A DNA stretch of 64,000 nt from an uncultured Lachnospiraceae bacterium (GCA_910585465.1 CAJUEW010000011.1:42702-106701); one strand, 5' to 3'. Positions 9,708-19,351 are shown, counted from the stretch's first letter. Notes: generated by a model not told the origin, from the letters alone. Program-made: numbers and translations.

Positions 9708-9756
9708 ATAAGCGGATAAAAGAAAAATCGGGAAACGGAAAAAAGAGTAGAAGCAT

Positions 9757-10740
9757 ATGAAAATGTTGGCAGAAGATATAAAAAATCATCAGTTTAAAAG
9801 AGTTTACTTGCTGACCGGAGAGGAAACCTATCTGCGGAATCAGTATAAAAAAAAGCTTCGGAATGCCCTGCTGCCGCCGGAGGATACGATGAATGCCGCA
9901 TCCTTTGAAGGGAAAGGGATTCATCCAAGAGAGATTATTGATATGGCAGAAACGATGCCTTTTTTTGCCGACCGCAGAGTGATTCTGGTAGAAAACAGCG
10001 GATTTGCAAAAAATGCGTGTCCGGAGCTGGCAGATTATATTCCCGAAATTCCGGACAGCACCTGTATTATTCTGGTGGAGGCAGAGGTGGACAAGAGGGG
10101 AAGGGTCTACAAAGCTGTTAAAAATACGGGAAGAATTGTAGAATTCAAACGGCAGGATGAACGAACGCTGATGCGCTGGGTGCTGGGAATACTGAAAAAG
10201 GAAGGAAAAAGCATTACAGAAGAGACAATGCGTATATTTCTGGGGCGTACAGGCTCTGCGATGGAGAACATTGAACAGGAGCTGGAAAAGCTTTTATGCT
10301 ACACCATGGGACGGGATGTGATTACGGGTTCGGACGTGGAGGCAGTCTGTACAGAGCAGACAGAGAACCGTATTTTTGATATGGTTCAGGCAATCACAGA
10401 GAAAAACCAGAGAAAAGCATTGGAGCTCTATGCAGACCTGCTGGCCATGAAGGAACCTCCTATGCGGATTTTGTTTCTGATTACAAGACAGTTTCATCAG
10501 CTTCTGCAGTTAAAAAAACTGTCAGGGCAGGGGCTTGATAAGTCGGAGCTGGCAAAGAAAGCAGGAATTCCGCCTTTTGCCCTCGGCAAATATCAGGCCC
10601 AGTGCCGGAAATTTACAGATATTCAGCTTCGTCAGGCAGTGGAGGACTGTGTGGATGCGGAGGAACGGGTCAAGACCGGGCAGATGGGGGATCAGATCAG
10701 TGTGGAGCTGCTGATTGTAAAATACAGTGAAAAGAAATAA
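9757..10740 (+). CDS. holA: DNA polymerase III delta subunit
   Basis: A 327-residue clamp-loader subunit that opens the beta clamp. The N-terminal part has the family's LLTGEETYLRNQYKKKL segment (residues about 20-36), a degenerate AAA fold without a nucleotide-binding loop. The C-terminal part has the NRIFDMVQAITEKN and helical collar regions. Length matches the family. It has its own promoter and ends at a strong terminator shared with the convergent rpsT gene. Confidence 0.93.
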   Translation: MKMLAEDIKNHQFKRVYLLTGEETYLRNQYKKKLRNALLPPEDTMNAASFEGKGIHPREIIDMAETMPFFADRRVILVENSGFAKNACPELADYIPEIPDSTCIILVEAEVDKRGRVYKAVKNTGRIVEFKRQDERTLMRWVLGILKKEGKSITEETMRIFLGRTGSAMENIEQELEKLLCYTMGRDVITGSDVEAVCTEQTENRIFDMVQAITEKNQRKALELYADLLAMKEPPMRILFLITRQFHQLLQLKKLSGQGLDKSELAKKAGIPPFALGKYQAQCRKFTDIQLRQAVEDCVDAEERVKTGQMGDQISVELLIVKYSEKK

Positions 10741-10776
10741 AAAAAGCGGCTGGCATGACGGTACCAGCCGTTTTTT
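10741..10776. terminator. Bidirectional intrinsic terminator, holA/rpsT
   Basis: A CGGCTGG stem at 10747-10753 pairs with CCAGCCG at 10764-10770. It is flanked by an A-run on the left and a T-run on the right, so it can end both the holA (+) and rpsT (-) transcripts. Confidence 0.85.
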
Positions 10777-10795
10777 ATTCTGTATATAATGAAGC

Positions 10796-11059
10796 TTAAG
10801 CCATCTCGTTTACAGCCTTCTGTAAACGGGAAATCTTTCTGGAAGTGGTGTTTTTATGATATACACCTTTGGAGGTTGCTTTGTCCATAGTGGAAATAGC
10901 AGCCTTTAAAGCAGCCTTTGCAGCTTCCTGATCCTTGGAATCAATAGCGGCATAAACCCTTTTTACCATTGTTTTCACTTCAGATTTGATTGCTTTGTTT
11001 CTTGCGGTTCTGGTTTCAGTAACTAAAATTCTTTTCTTAGCAGATTTGATATTAGCCAA
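10796..11059 (-). CDS. rpsT: 30S ribosomal protein S20
   Basis: An 87-residue basic protein of the small ribosomal subunit that binds 16S rRNA. It begins MANIKSAKKR in the usual way and is Lys/Ala rich throughout. I place the start at a TTG (11059-11057) because GGAGG sits 8 nt upstream. The in-frame GTG at 11068 lies inside that ribosome binding site and would add three residues foreign to the family. A rare start codon is also used by the E. coli homologue (UUG), where it takes part in autoregulation. The gene is monocistronic, between its own promoter and a shared terminator. Confidence 0.93.
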   Translation of the reverse strand: MANIKSAKKRILVTETRTARNKAIKSEVKTMVKRVYAAIDSKDQEAAKAALKAAISTMDKATSKGVYHKNTTSRKISRLQKAVNEMA

Positions 11060-11162
11060 TTTGTGCACCTCCGGTTTGTATTCTCTGATTCATTTTTATT
11101 CTCAATCACGTGCGTCATGAAAGCGAGACACGGTAATGCTTTACATGGAAACACACTAATAT

Positions 11163-11191
11163 ATTTTAGTCAATCCCTATCCTTATGTCAA
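11163..11191 (-). promoter_or_regulatory. Predicted strong promoter for rpsT
   Basis: On the minus strand, TTGACA (11191-11186), a 17-bp spacer and TAAAAT (11168-11163). The resulting leader of about 95 nt before the TTG start leaves room for translational control. Confidence 0.7.
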
Positions 11192-11242
11192 TACATAAAT
11201 TTATATTTTTCAGGGAAGTTTAAGAGAAAAGGAGTGTGAAAG

Positions 11243-12115
11243 ATGGAACGGATGAGAGTACGGACTGATTTGGCGCTGGAAGCCAGAGAGAGCTTTGCCG
11301 GAAGCGACACGGAGGTTCATGGAGTCATCGTGGAAGAGGACTATGATGAAAGCCGGGATATAAGACTGACCCGGGTGCAGATTGTATCAGAGCGCGGGGC
11401 CAGGGAGATGGGAAAGCCGGTGGGAAACTATCTGACTCTGGAAGCGCCGGGTATGGCAGTGCCGGATGAGGACTACCATCGGGAAATATCAGAGGCGCTG
11501 GCCTATTATCTGAAGGAGCTGATGGGGGAAGAGAAGGAGCGTTCCATTCTGGTAGCCGGGCTGGGCAACCGGGATGTGACTCCGGATGCATTAGGTCCTA
11601 AGACAGTATCTAATCTTCTGATTACCAGACATTTGATCCGGGAATATGGAAAAGGAGTTATGGGGACAGAAAGATGCAGTCAGATCAGCGGTATTGTCCC
11701 CGGAGTTATGGCACAGACCGGTATGGAGACCTCAGAAATCATCCGCGGGATCGTGGAACAGACAAAGCCGGATCTTCTGATTGTTATCGATGCGCTGGCC
11801 GCCCGGAGCACGAAACGGTTAAGCCGGACAATCCAGCTTACGGATACGGGAATACAGCCCGGTTCCGGCGTGGGGAATCATCGGAACAGTCTGACCGAAG
11901 AAAGCCTTGGAATCCCGGTAATCGCCATCGGGGTGCCTACGGTGGTAGAGGCAGCGGCTATTATATATGACGCGCAGGGAAACTGTGAACAGATGCCGCC
12001 CCATCTGAATGGTATGTTTGTGACTCCGAAAAATATTGACGAGACAATAAAGCAGCTTAGCTTTACATTGTCCGAGGCGCTTAACATTGCATTTCAGATA
12101 CCGGATAAAGCATAG
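11243..12115 (+). CDS. gpr: GPR germination endopeptidase
   Basis: A 290-residue peptidase of family A25. It is made as a zymogen in the forespore and degrades small acid-soluble spore proteins during germination. Visible family segments are the N-terminal RVRTDLALEARE, VAGLGNRDVTPDALGP, IVPGVMAQTGMETSEI and the conserved VGNHRNSL. This shows the organism is an endospore former. The ATG at 11243 follows AAGGAG. The gene lies head to head with rpsT and is followed by spoIIP, another sporulation gene. I could not identify a clear sigma-G promoter. Confidence 0.95.
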   Translation: MERMRVRTDLALEARESFAGSDTEVHGVIVEEDYDESRDIRLTRVQIVSERGAREMGKPVGNYLTLEAPGMAVPDEDYHREISEALAYYLKELMGEEKERSILVAGLGNRDVTPDALGPKTVSNLLITRHLIREYGKGVMGTERCSQISGIVPGVMAQTGMETSEIIRGIVEQTKPDLLIVIDALAARSTKRLSRTIQLTDTGIQPGSGVGNHRNSLTEESLGIPVIAIGVPTVVEAAAIIYDAQGNCEQMPPHLNGMFVTPKNIDETIKQLSFTLSEALNIAFQIPDKA

Positions 12116-12138
12116 ATGCCGGATTCTCCCCATATAAT
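12110..12138 (+). promoter_or_regulatory. Sigma-E-like promoter for spoIIP
   Basis: GCATAGA at 12110-12116, a 14-bp spacer and CATATAAT at 12131-12138. This matches the mother-cell sigma-E pattern known from Bacillus (about GCATATT, 13-14 bp, CATACAAT). It overlaps the gpr stop codon. The predicted leader is very short, which lowers confidence. Confidence 0.45.
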
Positions 12139-12156
12139 AAATGGGTGGGGATGCAG

Positions 12157-13446
12157 ATGGAACGTTTATCGAGATTATTGAACCGGCTGCTGTGGGTATT
12201 TTTCTTCTGCGCCGGATTTTATATTGTTTTTACCGGAGGGCAGAGGTTCTGGACGGGAGATTTGAGAGGACTCCTTAAGGAGGCCGGAAGTTCAGTGCAG
12301 CGTGTGTGCCAGAGAGAATTCGCACGCTGCCTGTATCCGGGTTTGTTTTTTGAATATGAGGCAGACAAGGAGGCAGACTCCTTAGCTGACTGGTACATAC
12401 AGAGAGTGATGTCCATGCATCCTCTCTATCGGCTGCAGTATGGGGCAAAGCAATTCGGCGGAATGGAAAATGCGGCTACCTATGAGATGCTGATTGCAGG
12501 CGGTGTTCATGATGAAAATGAAGTAGATGAGTCCGGAGAAGACTATGATATGGCGGCACTTGCCCGGGCGGAAAACGAAAAGGCGGTGGAGAGGAGAACG
12601 GAGGAGGAGCGCAGAGAGGAACAGCAGACACTGGAGGAAGCCCAGGTACAGGAAATGCCTGAACCGGTGACTGCAGGAACCATTTACAGTGTTGAAGAGC
12701 TGTCTGATTTTGATTTCCTGTTCAGTCATTTTTATACCCTGGAAAATAATACGACGATTTCCCGGGAGGATTTGAATGCGGAGGTTCTGCTCTCAAAGGA
12801 TATGAGCATTGATAAGAATACAGACGGGCCTCAGATTTTAATCTATCATACACATTCCCAGGAAGGATTTGTAGATTCTGTTCCCGGAGACAATTCTACA
12901 ACGATTGTGGGAGTGGGAGAATATCTGACTCAGCTTCTCAGAGAAAAAGGATATGATGTGATGCATGTGACAAGTGTATATGATCTGGTGGATGGGAAGC
13001 TGGACCGGAATGAGGCTTACAGCAAAGCACAGGAAGAAATCAGCGCAATTCTGGCAGAAAATCCGTCTGTCCAGTCTGTGATTGATCTGCACCGGGATGG
13101 TGTGGCGGAGGGAACACATCTGGTAACAGAGGTTAATGGGAAGCAGACGGCAAGATTTATGTTTTTCAACGGACTAAGCCGGACGAAGAAAAACGGGCCC
13201 ATTGATTATCTGTACAATCCCCATATACAGGATAATCTGGCGCTGACGCTGCAGCTGAAGCTGATGTGCGAGCAATATTATCCCGGTCTGTCCAGAAATA
13301 TTTATCTGAAGAGTTTAAGATATAATCTGCATCTGTCAGATAAGGCACTTTTAATTGAATGCGGAGCGCAGACCAATACGCTGGAGGAAATGATGAATAC
13401 AATGGAGCCGCTGGCAGACGTACTTGATAAGGTTTTTGATCCATGA
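12157..13446 (+). CDS. spoIIP: Stage II sporulation protein P
   Basis: SpoIIP is a membrane-anchored cell-wall amidase/endopeptidase that, with SpoIID and SpoIIM, drives engulfment of the forespore. The protein (about 429 residues) has one N-terminal transmembrane helix (LLWVFFFCAGFYIVF), a charged Glu-rich linker and a C-terminal SpoIIP domain. The domain carries ILIYHTHSQEGF, VIDLHRDGVAEG and the late LLIECGAQTNT segment. Start choice is uncertain: GTG 12145, ATG 12151 and ATG 12157 are all in frame. I prefer 12157 because a GGTGGGG lies 6 nt before it. It sits between gpr and lepA. Confidence 0.92.
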   Translation: MERLSRLLNRLLWVFFFCAGFYIVFTGGQRFWTGDLRGLLKEAGSSVQRVCQREFARCLYPGLFFEYEADKEADSLADWYIQRVMSMHPLYRLQYGAKQFGGMENAATYEMLIAGGVHDENEVDESGEDYDMAALARAENEKAVERRTEEERREEQQTLEEAQVQEMPEPVTAGTIYSVEELSDFDFLFSHFYTLENNTTISREDLNAEVLLSKDMSIDKNTDGPQILIYHTHSQEGFVDSVPGDNSTTIVGVGEYLTQLLREKGYDVMHVTSVYDLVDGKLDRNEAYSKAQEEISAILAENPSVQSVIDLHRDGVAEGTHLVTEVNGKQTARFMFFNGLSRTKKNGPIDYLYNPHIQDNLALTLQLKLMCEQYYPGLSRNIYLKSLRYNLHLSDKALLIECGAQTNTLEEMMNTMEPLADVLDKVFDP

Positions 13447-13506
13447 TAAAATAATAAACAATATTGAATATAAGTAGTATTCATGCAGATAGATGGAGGA
13501 CGTAAG

Positions 13507-15321
13507 ATGGCAGCAGTGGATCAGAGCAAAATCCGCAATTTTTGTATTGTGGCGCATATTGATCATGGAAAGTCGACCCTGGCGGACAGGATTATTGAGA
13601 AGACGGGACTTTTGACGAGCCGTGAGATGCAGTCTCAGGTGCTGGATAATATGGATTTGGAGCGGGAGCGGGGAATCACGATTAAGGCACAGACGGTCCG
13701 GACCGTGTATAAGGCGCAGAATGGAGAGGAGTACATTTTCAATCTGATTGATACTCCGGGACATGTGGATTTTAATTATGAGGTATCCAGAAGTCTGGCA
13801 GCCTGCGACGGGGCAATTCTGGTTGTGGACGCAGCGCAGGGAATTGAAGCGCAGACACTGGCAAATGTGTATCTGGCCCTGGATCACAATCTGGATGTGA
13901 TGCCGGTTATCAATAAGATTGATTTACCGAGCGCGGATCCGGAAAGGGTGATTGACGAGATTGAGGACGTGATTGGAATTGAGGCTCAGGACGCTCCTCT
14001 TATCTCGGCGAAGACCGGACAGAATGTGGATGAGGTGCTGGAGAAAATTATAGAGAAGATACCGGCTCCCAAGGGAGATCCGGCGGCCCCGCTTCAGGCG
14101 CTGATCTTTGACTCCGTGTATGACCCGTATAAAGGGGTTATTATTTTCTGCAGGATTAAGGAGGGTACGATCCGAAAAGGGACTCCGGTTCGGATGATGG
14201 CTACCGGGGCGGAAGCCGATGTGGTGGAGGTTGGATATTTTGGCGCGGGACAATTTATTCCCTGTGAGGAATTAAGCGCCGGTATGGTTGGATATATAAC
14301 CGGAAGCATTAAAAATGTAAAGGACACCCGGGTAGGCGATACAGTGACTGACCGGACCAATCCGTGCGCGGAACCGCTTCCGGGATATAAAAAGGTGCAG
14401 TCTATGGTATACTGCGGACTCTATCCGGCAGACGGGGCAAAGTATCCGGATCTGCGGGATGCTCTGGAGAAGCTGCAGTTAAATGATGCGGCCCTTCAGT
14501 TTGAGCCGGAGACCTCAATCGCTCTGGGCTTTGGCTTCCGGTGCGGATTTTTAGGGCTTCTGCATCTGGAAATTATTCAGGAGCGTCTGGAACGGGAGTA
14601 CAGTCTGGATCTGGTGACCACGGCTCCGGGCGTTGTCTACCGGGTGCATAAGACAAACGGGGATATGATCGAGCTGACGAATCCGTCCAACCTTCCGGAC
14701 CCGTCGGAGATAGAATATATGGAGGAACCGATGGTAAGCGCCGAGATTATGGTGACGACGGAGTTTATCGGTTCCATTATGGAGCTGTGCCAGGAACGCC
14801 GGGGAATTTACCTGGGTATGGAATATATGGAAGAAACCCGCGCGCTGCTTAAGTATGATTTACCATTAAATGAGATTATCTACGATTTCTTCGATGCGCT
14901 GAAATCCCGCTCCAGAGGCTATGCATCCTTTGACTATGATTTCAAAGGCTACGTACAGTCCGAGCTGGTAAAGCTGGATATTCTGATTAACCGGGAGGAG
15001 GTAGATGCCCTCTCCTTTATTGTGCATGGAGCCTCCGCTTACGAACGGGGGCGGAGAATGTGCGAAAAATTAAAGGATGAGATTCCAAGACACTTGTTCG
15101 AGATCCCGATTCAGGCGGCCGTGGGAGGCAAAATTATTGCCCGTGAGACCGTGAAGGCTATGCGTAAGGATGTGCTTGCAAAATGCTACGGCGGAGATAT
15201 CAGCCGTAAGAGAAAACTCCTGGAGAAGCAGAAGGAGGGCAAGAAGCGGATGAGGCAGATTGGAAATGTGGAGATTCCGCAGAAAGCATTTATGAGCGTG
15301 CTGAAGCTGGATGATAAATAA
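13507..15321 (+). CDS. lepA: Elongation factor 4 (LepA)
   Basis: A 604-residue translational GTPase that acts on stalled or mis-translocated ribosomes. The GTPase domain has AHIDHGKSTLADRI, DTPGHVDF and NKIDLPSA; it is followed by EF-Tu-like domain II, domains III and V, and the LepA-specific C-terminal region with CYGGDISRKRKLLEKQ. The ATG at 13507 follows GGAGG; an in-frame ATG at 13483 lies upstream of that site. In many Bacillota lepA is followed by hemW, as here. Confidence 0.96.
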   Translation: MAAVDQSKIRNFCIVAHIDHGKSTLADRIIEKTGLLTSREMQSQVLDNMDLERERGITIKAQTVRTVYKAQNGEEYIFNLIDTPGHVDFNYEVSRSLAACDGAILVVDAAQGIEAQTLANVYLALDHNLDVMPVINKIDLPSADPERVIDEIEDVIGIEAQDAPLISAKTGQNVDEVLEKIIEKIPAPKGDPAAPLQALIFDSVYDPYKGVIIFCRIKEGTIRKGTPVRMMATGAEADVVEVGYFGAGQFIPCEELSAGMVGYITGSIKNVKDTRVGDTVTDRTNPCAEPLPGYKKVQSMVYCGLYPADGAKYPDLRDALEKLQLNDAALQFEPETSIALGFGFRCGFLGLLHLEIIQERLEREYSLDLVTTAPGVVYRVHKTNGDMIELTNPSNLPDPSEIEYMEEPMVSAEIMVTTEFIGSIMELCQERRGIYLGMEYMEETRALLKYDLPLNEIIYDFFDALKSRSRGYASFDYDFKGYVQSELVKLDILINREEVDALSFIVHGASAYERGRRMCEKLKDEIPRHLFEIPIQAAVGGKIIARETVKAMRKDVLAKCYGGDISRKRKLLEKQKEGKKRMRQIGNVEIPQKAFMSVLKLDDK

Positions 15322-15333
15322 AAGGATGTGGAG

Positions 15334-15367
15334 CAAAATGGAGATTCCGGACGGAGCCTCCATTTTG
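15334..15367. other. Stem-loop between lepA and hemW
   Basis: CAAAATGGAG (15334-15343) pairs perfectly with CTCCATTTTG (15358-15367) around a 14-nt loop. There is no T-run, so this is more likely an RNA processing or stability hairpin than a terminator. Confidence 0.5.
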
Positions 15368-15437
15368 TGGTACTGCCGGCAATTTTGTAAGGGTGCTTCC
15401 TTTCCAAAAGGAAAAAGCGCCCGGGAGAATAAAGCAT

Positions 15438-16544
15438 ATGAGCAACATGCCTTTAGGAATATACATTCACATCCCCTTCTGTGCCCGTAAATGCGCCTAC
15501 TGTGATTTTCTTTCCTTTCCTGCAGACAGGGACACACAGGAGAAATATGTGAGTCAGCTTCTGGAGGAAATCCGCCGGTCCGAAAGGCTGTCAGAAAATT
15601 ATGAGGCGGCAACCGTCTTTTTTGGAGGAGGAACTCCAAGTATTCTAAAGGGAGAGCGGATTTCAGAGATAATAAGGCAGCTTAAAAGTCAGTTTTTTTT
15701 CCGGAAGGATGCAGAGGTTACAGTTGAGGCAAATCCGGGAACTGTAAACAGGGAAAAGCTTCAGCAGTACCGGGAGGCCGGAGTGAACCGTATCAGCTTC
15801 GGGCTGCAGTCAGCGGACAACAGGGAGCTGAAGCTGCTGGGCAGAATTCACACCTGGGAACAGTTTCTGGAAAGCTATGGGATGGCAAGAGAGGAAGGCT
15901 TTACGAACATCAATGTGGATTTGATGTCCGCGCTGCCAGGACAGACGGAGGACAGCTACCGAAGGACTCTTAAACGAGTGCTGGAGCTTCAGCCGCAGCA
16001 TATTTCCGCATACAGCCTGATGCTCGAGGAGGGGACTCCTTTTTATGAAAAATATAAAGACCATCCGGAGCTTCTTCCTTCAGAGGAGGCGGAGCGGCAG
16101 ATGTATTATGATACGAAGGAAATCCTGTATGAACATGGCTATGGGAGGTACGAGATATCCAATTATGCCAGACCGGGATTTGCATGCAGGCATAATCTGG
16201 GGTATTGGAATCGGACAGACTATAAGGGCTATGGGCTGGGAGCCGCCTCTCTTCTCCGGAATGTGCGCATATCCAATCAGGGCTGTCTGCAGAAGTATCT
16301 GCAGGGCTATTTTGAGGGGAGCAGGGAAAAGCTGAGCAAGCAGGCAGTCCGGGAGGAATATTTCTTTCTGGGACTTCGGAAAACGGAGGGAGTGAATCCG
16401 GGGATTTACCGGGAACACTACAAAGAACTGTTAAGAAATCTGCAAATGCAGCAGCTTCTGGATGAAAAAAATGGAAGAGTGTATTTAACGGAAAAGGGAA
16501 TCGATGTAAGCAACTATGTGCTGGCGCAGTTTCTGGACGACTGA
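15438..16544 (+). CDS. hemW: Radical SAM heme chaperone HemW
   Basis: A 368-residue radical SAM protein with the HemW-type IPFCARKCAYCDF cluster motif (Cys15, Cys19, Cys22) and an FGGGTPS motif. HemW delivers heme and is often misnamed an oxygen-independent coproporphyrinogen oxidase. The C-terminal part has NYARPGFACRHNLGYW and a winged-helix segment near the end. The ATG at 15438 follows GGGAGAATAAAG; an upstream in-frame start at 15393 would precede the usual family start. It follows lepA. Confidence 0.9.
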   Translation: MSNMPLGIYIHIPFCARKCAYCDFLSFPADRDTQEKYVSQLLEEIRRSERLSENYEAATVFFGGGTPSILKGERISEIIRQLKSQFFFRKDAEVTVEANPGTVNREKLQQYREAGVNRISFGLQSADNRELKLLGRIHTWEQFLESYGMAREEGFTNINVDLMSALPGQTEDSYRRTLKRVLELQPQHISAYSLMLEEGTPFYEKYKDHPELLPSEEAERQMYYDTKEILYEHGYGRYEISNYARPGFACRHNLGYWNRTDYKGYGLGAASLLRNVRISNQGCLQKYLQGYFEGSREKLSKQAVREEYFFLGLRKTEGVNPGIYREHYKELLRNLQMQQLLDEKNGRVYLTEKGIDVSNYVLAQFLDD

Positions 16545-16618
16545 CCGGTATTCAAAGCGCAGGCATATTTCAGAAAAGGCCGGTCGGATCGTATAGTGAT
16601 AGAAAGAAAGGATAAAAG

Positions 16619-17536
16619 ATGCAGGAAGAATTACGTTTTTTGGAGGAACAAGGTACGGACAACCTTCTGATTAGCCAGGTGGAGGCGTTCCGGAAGGAAT
16701 ATCCGGTACGGGAAGACATAAGGAACAGAATTGTCAAACCTGCCATCCCATTCTACGGAAAAGAAATATTGGAGATGGCAATGGCGGCGCTTCTTCAGGG
16801 CTCGAACCTGCTGCTCAGCGGTGCCAAGGCGACAGGAAAAAATATTCTGGCCGAGAATCTGGCGTGGATATTTGGAAGACCCTCTTATAATATTTCTTTT
16901 AATGTGAATACGGACAGCAGCTCTTTAATTGGAACAGATACCTTCCGGAACAATGAAGTGCAGCTTCGCAAGGGAAGCGTCTACCGCTGCGCGGAGGAAG
17001 GCGGATTCGGCATTTTAGATGAAATCAATATGGCTAAAAACGATGCGGCAAGTGTTCTACATGCTACGCTGGATCACCGCAGGATCATAGATGTGCCGGG
17101 ATATGAGAAAATCGATCTGCATCCGGCCGCCCGCTTTATCGGGACTATGAATTATGGATATGCAGGGACGAAGGAGCTGAATGAAGCGTTGGTGTCCCGG
17201 TTTCTGGTAATTGATATGCCCCCGCTTACAGAAGAAAACCTGTATCGGATCATCAGGCATGATTATCCGGACATTAAGGAGGAGGCGCTGCAGGCGTTTG
17301 GGGGATTGTTTCTGGATCTGCAGGTAAAGGCCCAAAACAGTGAGATTTCCACAAAGGCTATGGATCTTAGAGGGCTTCTGGCGGCGCTGGGCTCTGTACG
17401 GATAGGGTTAAGACCGTGGCAGGCGGTTCAGATGGGCATTACGAACAAGGCATTTGATATTTTTGAGCGGGAAATTGTGTCTGATATGGTCATGACGCGG
17501 ATTCCGGAGGAATGGACGAAGGAGCATGTATTTTGA
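16619..17536 (+). CDS. MoxR/CbbQ-type AAA ATPase
   Basis: A 305-residue AAA ATPase of the MoxR branch (CbbQ/NorQ-like). The Walker A motif reads GAKATGKN (68-75), with Asn where Ser/Thr is usual. Walker B is GILDEIN, and sensor segments IGTMNYGY and ALVSRFLVID follow. MoxR ATPases act as chaperones that work with VWA-domain partners to mature metal or enzyme complexes; the next gene encodes such a partner, overlapping by 1 bp (TGATG). The client protein is unknown. The Asn in Walker A may weaken hydrolysis or be lineage-typical. Confidence 0.88.
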   Translation: MQEELRFLEEQGTDNLLISQVEAFRKEYPVREDIRNRIVKPAIPFYGKEILEMAMAALLQGSNLLLSGAKATGKNILAENLAWIFGRPSYNISFNVNTDSSSLIGTDTFRNNEVQLRKGSVYRCAEEGGFGILDEINMAKNDAASVLHATLDHRRIIDVPGYEKIDLHPAARFIGTMNYGYAGTKELNEALVSRFLVIDMPPLTEENLYRIIRHDYPDIKEEALQAFGGLFLDLQVKAQNSEISTKAMDLRGLLAALGSVRIGLRPWQAVQMGITNKAFDIFEREIVSDMVMTRIPEEWTKEHVF

Positions 17537-19311
17537 TGGGAGAAGAGTCGGAAAGCTATGCAGCGGAGGAATACCGTTATGAACTGGAAAACCGTATGAA
17601 AAATCTGCTCTGGACAGTGAGCGGGGATTATGGGCTGGATGTACAGCTGGACCTGGAGTCTTTCCGGAGGTCTAAATATATATCTCTCTATGATGCGGTG
17701 AAGCAGGGGGCGTTTGCCCGGTATTTTTCCAAGGACGATTTCGGAATGTATCTGGTGAAAAAGCTGTATTTAGGAGCCGATGAAGCTTCTCTTATGAGTC
17801 TGGCGCAAATGTGTGTGGATCAGGCTGTGGCGGATAAGATTATTCAGGAGCGGAAGGGAGTGGCAAGCCTTCGGAAAAAAGCATTTGCGGATATTCTGGA
17901 TCGGGATTTTGAACGCCTGGCCCGGCCGGGAAATGTGGCCGGAAGAATGAAGATTGCCATGCTTCAGGAGGGTATTGACGGTGCCTATACGGCGGAAAAA
18001 AAAATCCGGGAACAGACGGAGGAATTGTTCAAGGTGCGGGACGCGGCTGATACCATGGATGTGATCCGCCAGGTGGACATCTTTTATAATCGTCTGGTGG
18101 ATTCGGATTTTGAGGCGCAGCACGGGGGCTTAGATCAGGTGCTGAATGTAAGCGCAGAGGATCTGAAAAAATTCGACTGGCAGGATTTTCTGGATGAGAA
18201 TGCTATGGAAGTATCTCTGGAGGAAGTGATGCGGCAGGCGAACAGCAGCACGGCGCCTTCAGAGGAAGAGGAAGACGGGAGGAGGTCAGGAGCCGGAAAG
18301 GTTCTTATTACGGAGGAAGCGGCCCGGAAAATGTATTCCTACATTGAACTGAATTTCGGAAGCTCCTATATGAATGAGCTGGATCGGGAACGGCTGAACC
18401 GGAGAATCTGCCGGGGGGTCCATGCAGACTGCAAGCTGTATTTTACGGATGGAATTATCCATAATTGTGTAAGAGAAAATAATACGTATGTGCTGGCAAA
18501 GAGAACCTGGGAGATGAATCAGCGCTTTTACAGGCAGAATCAGAGGGTGGCACGGCATAATATCGATGCCCTGGGAGACATTCTGAAGCGTTCCTTGCAG
18601 GCGAGAAATGAGGATGAAGCCATAGAGGCGTCCTATGGGACGATTCTTCCGAGAAAGCTCTGGAAGGTGGGAAGAACCGAGGATGCACGGCTTTTTACCA
18701 GGCATATGAAAAAGCACAATTCAGATTTTGCAGTGGATGTTCTGATAGATGCCAGCGGTTCCCAGAGAAGCAGACAGCATTTGATTGCCCTGCAGGGCTA
18801 TATTCTGTCAGCGGCGCTTTCCAGAGCAGGGATTCCTCATCGTGTGCTTAGCTTTTGTACCTTCTGGGATCACACAGTCCTTAGAAGGTTCCGGGAGTAT
18901 GATGAAGGCAGGGAGGCAGACTGGAGACTGATGGAGTTTACGTCCTCTTCCAATAACCGGGACGGGCTGGCGCTTCGGGCGGCAGCAGACGGGCTTTTAA
19001 GCCGTCCGGAGGAAAATAAGGTATTGATAGTCCTGAGCGACGGGCGTCCGAATGATCTGGTAGTCAACCGTCCAAATGTAAAAAACCCGGCAGTATATAC
19101 CGGTGAATATGCTATAAAGGATACGGCTTCAGAGGTGCGCAGGCTTCGCAGCCAGGGAATCTCGGTGCTTGGAGTGTTTGCCGGGGAGGAGCAGGATCTG
19201 ACAGCGGAACGGCGGATTTTCGGAAAGGATTTTGCCTATATCCGGGATATATCCACGTTTGCCCACGTGGTGGGCAGATACCTGAAAAAGCAGGTGGATG
19301 ACAGGGAGTAA
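17536..19311 (+). CDS. VWA-domain partner of the MoxR ATPase
   Basis: A 591-residue protein. It has a long, mostly helical N-terminal region, an acidic linker (about 235-255, rich in Glu and Ser), then a C-terminal von Willebrand A domain with an intact metal site: DASGS (about 404-408), a middle Thr-containing strand and VLIVLSDGRPND. This resembles the NorD/CobT-like partner of MoxR-type ATPases. The start ATG overlaps the ATPase stop in TGATG, so the two proteins are made together. They probably remodel an unknown client. The function is inferred from the pairing only. Confidence 0.82.
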   Translation: MGEESESYAAEEYRYELENRMKNLLWTVSGDYGLDVQLDLESFRRSKYISLYDAVKQGAFARYFSKDDFGMYLVKKLYLGADEASLMSLAQMCVDQAVADKIIQERKGVASLRKKAFADILDRDFERLARPGNVAGRMKIAMLQEGIDGAYTAEKKIREQTEELFKVRDAADTMDVIRQVDIFYNRLVDSDFEAQHGGLDQVLNVSAEDLKKFDWQDFLDENAMEVSLEEVMRQANSSTAPSEEEEDGRRSGAGKVLITEEAARKMYSYIELNFGSSYMNELDRERLNRRICRGVHADCKLYFTDGIIHNCVRENNTYVLAKRTWEMNQRFYRQNQRVARHNIDALGDILKRSLQARNEDEAIEASYGTILPRKLWKVGRTEDARLFTRHMKKHNSDFAVDVLIDASGSQRSRQHLIALQGYILSAALSRAGIPHRVLSFCTFWDHTVLRRFREYDEGREADWRLMEFTSSSNNRDGLALRAAADGLLSRPEENKVLIVLSDGRPNDLVVNRPNVKNPAVYTGEYAIKDTASEVRRLRSQGISVLGVFAGEEQDLTAERRIFGKDFAYIRDISTFAHVVGRYLKKQVDDRE

Positions 19312-19351
19312 GACGGGCTCACAGCGCTTTCATGAATAAAAGGAGAAGATT

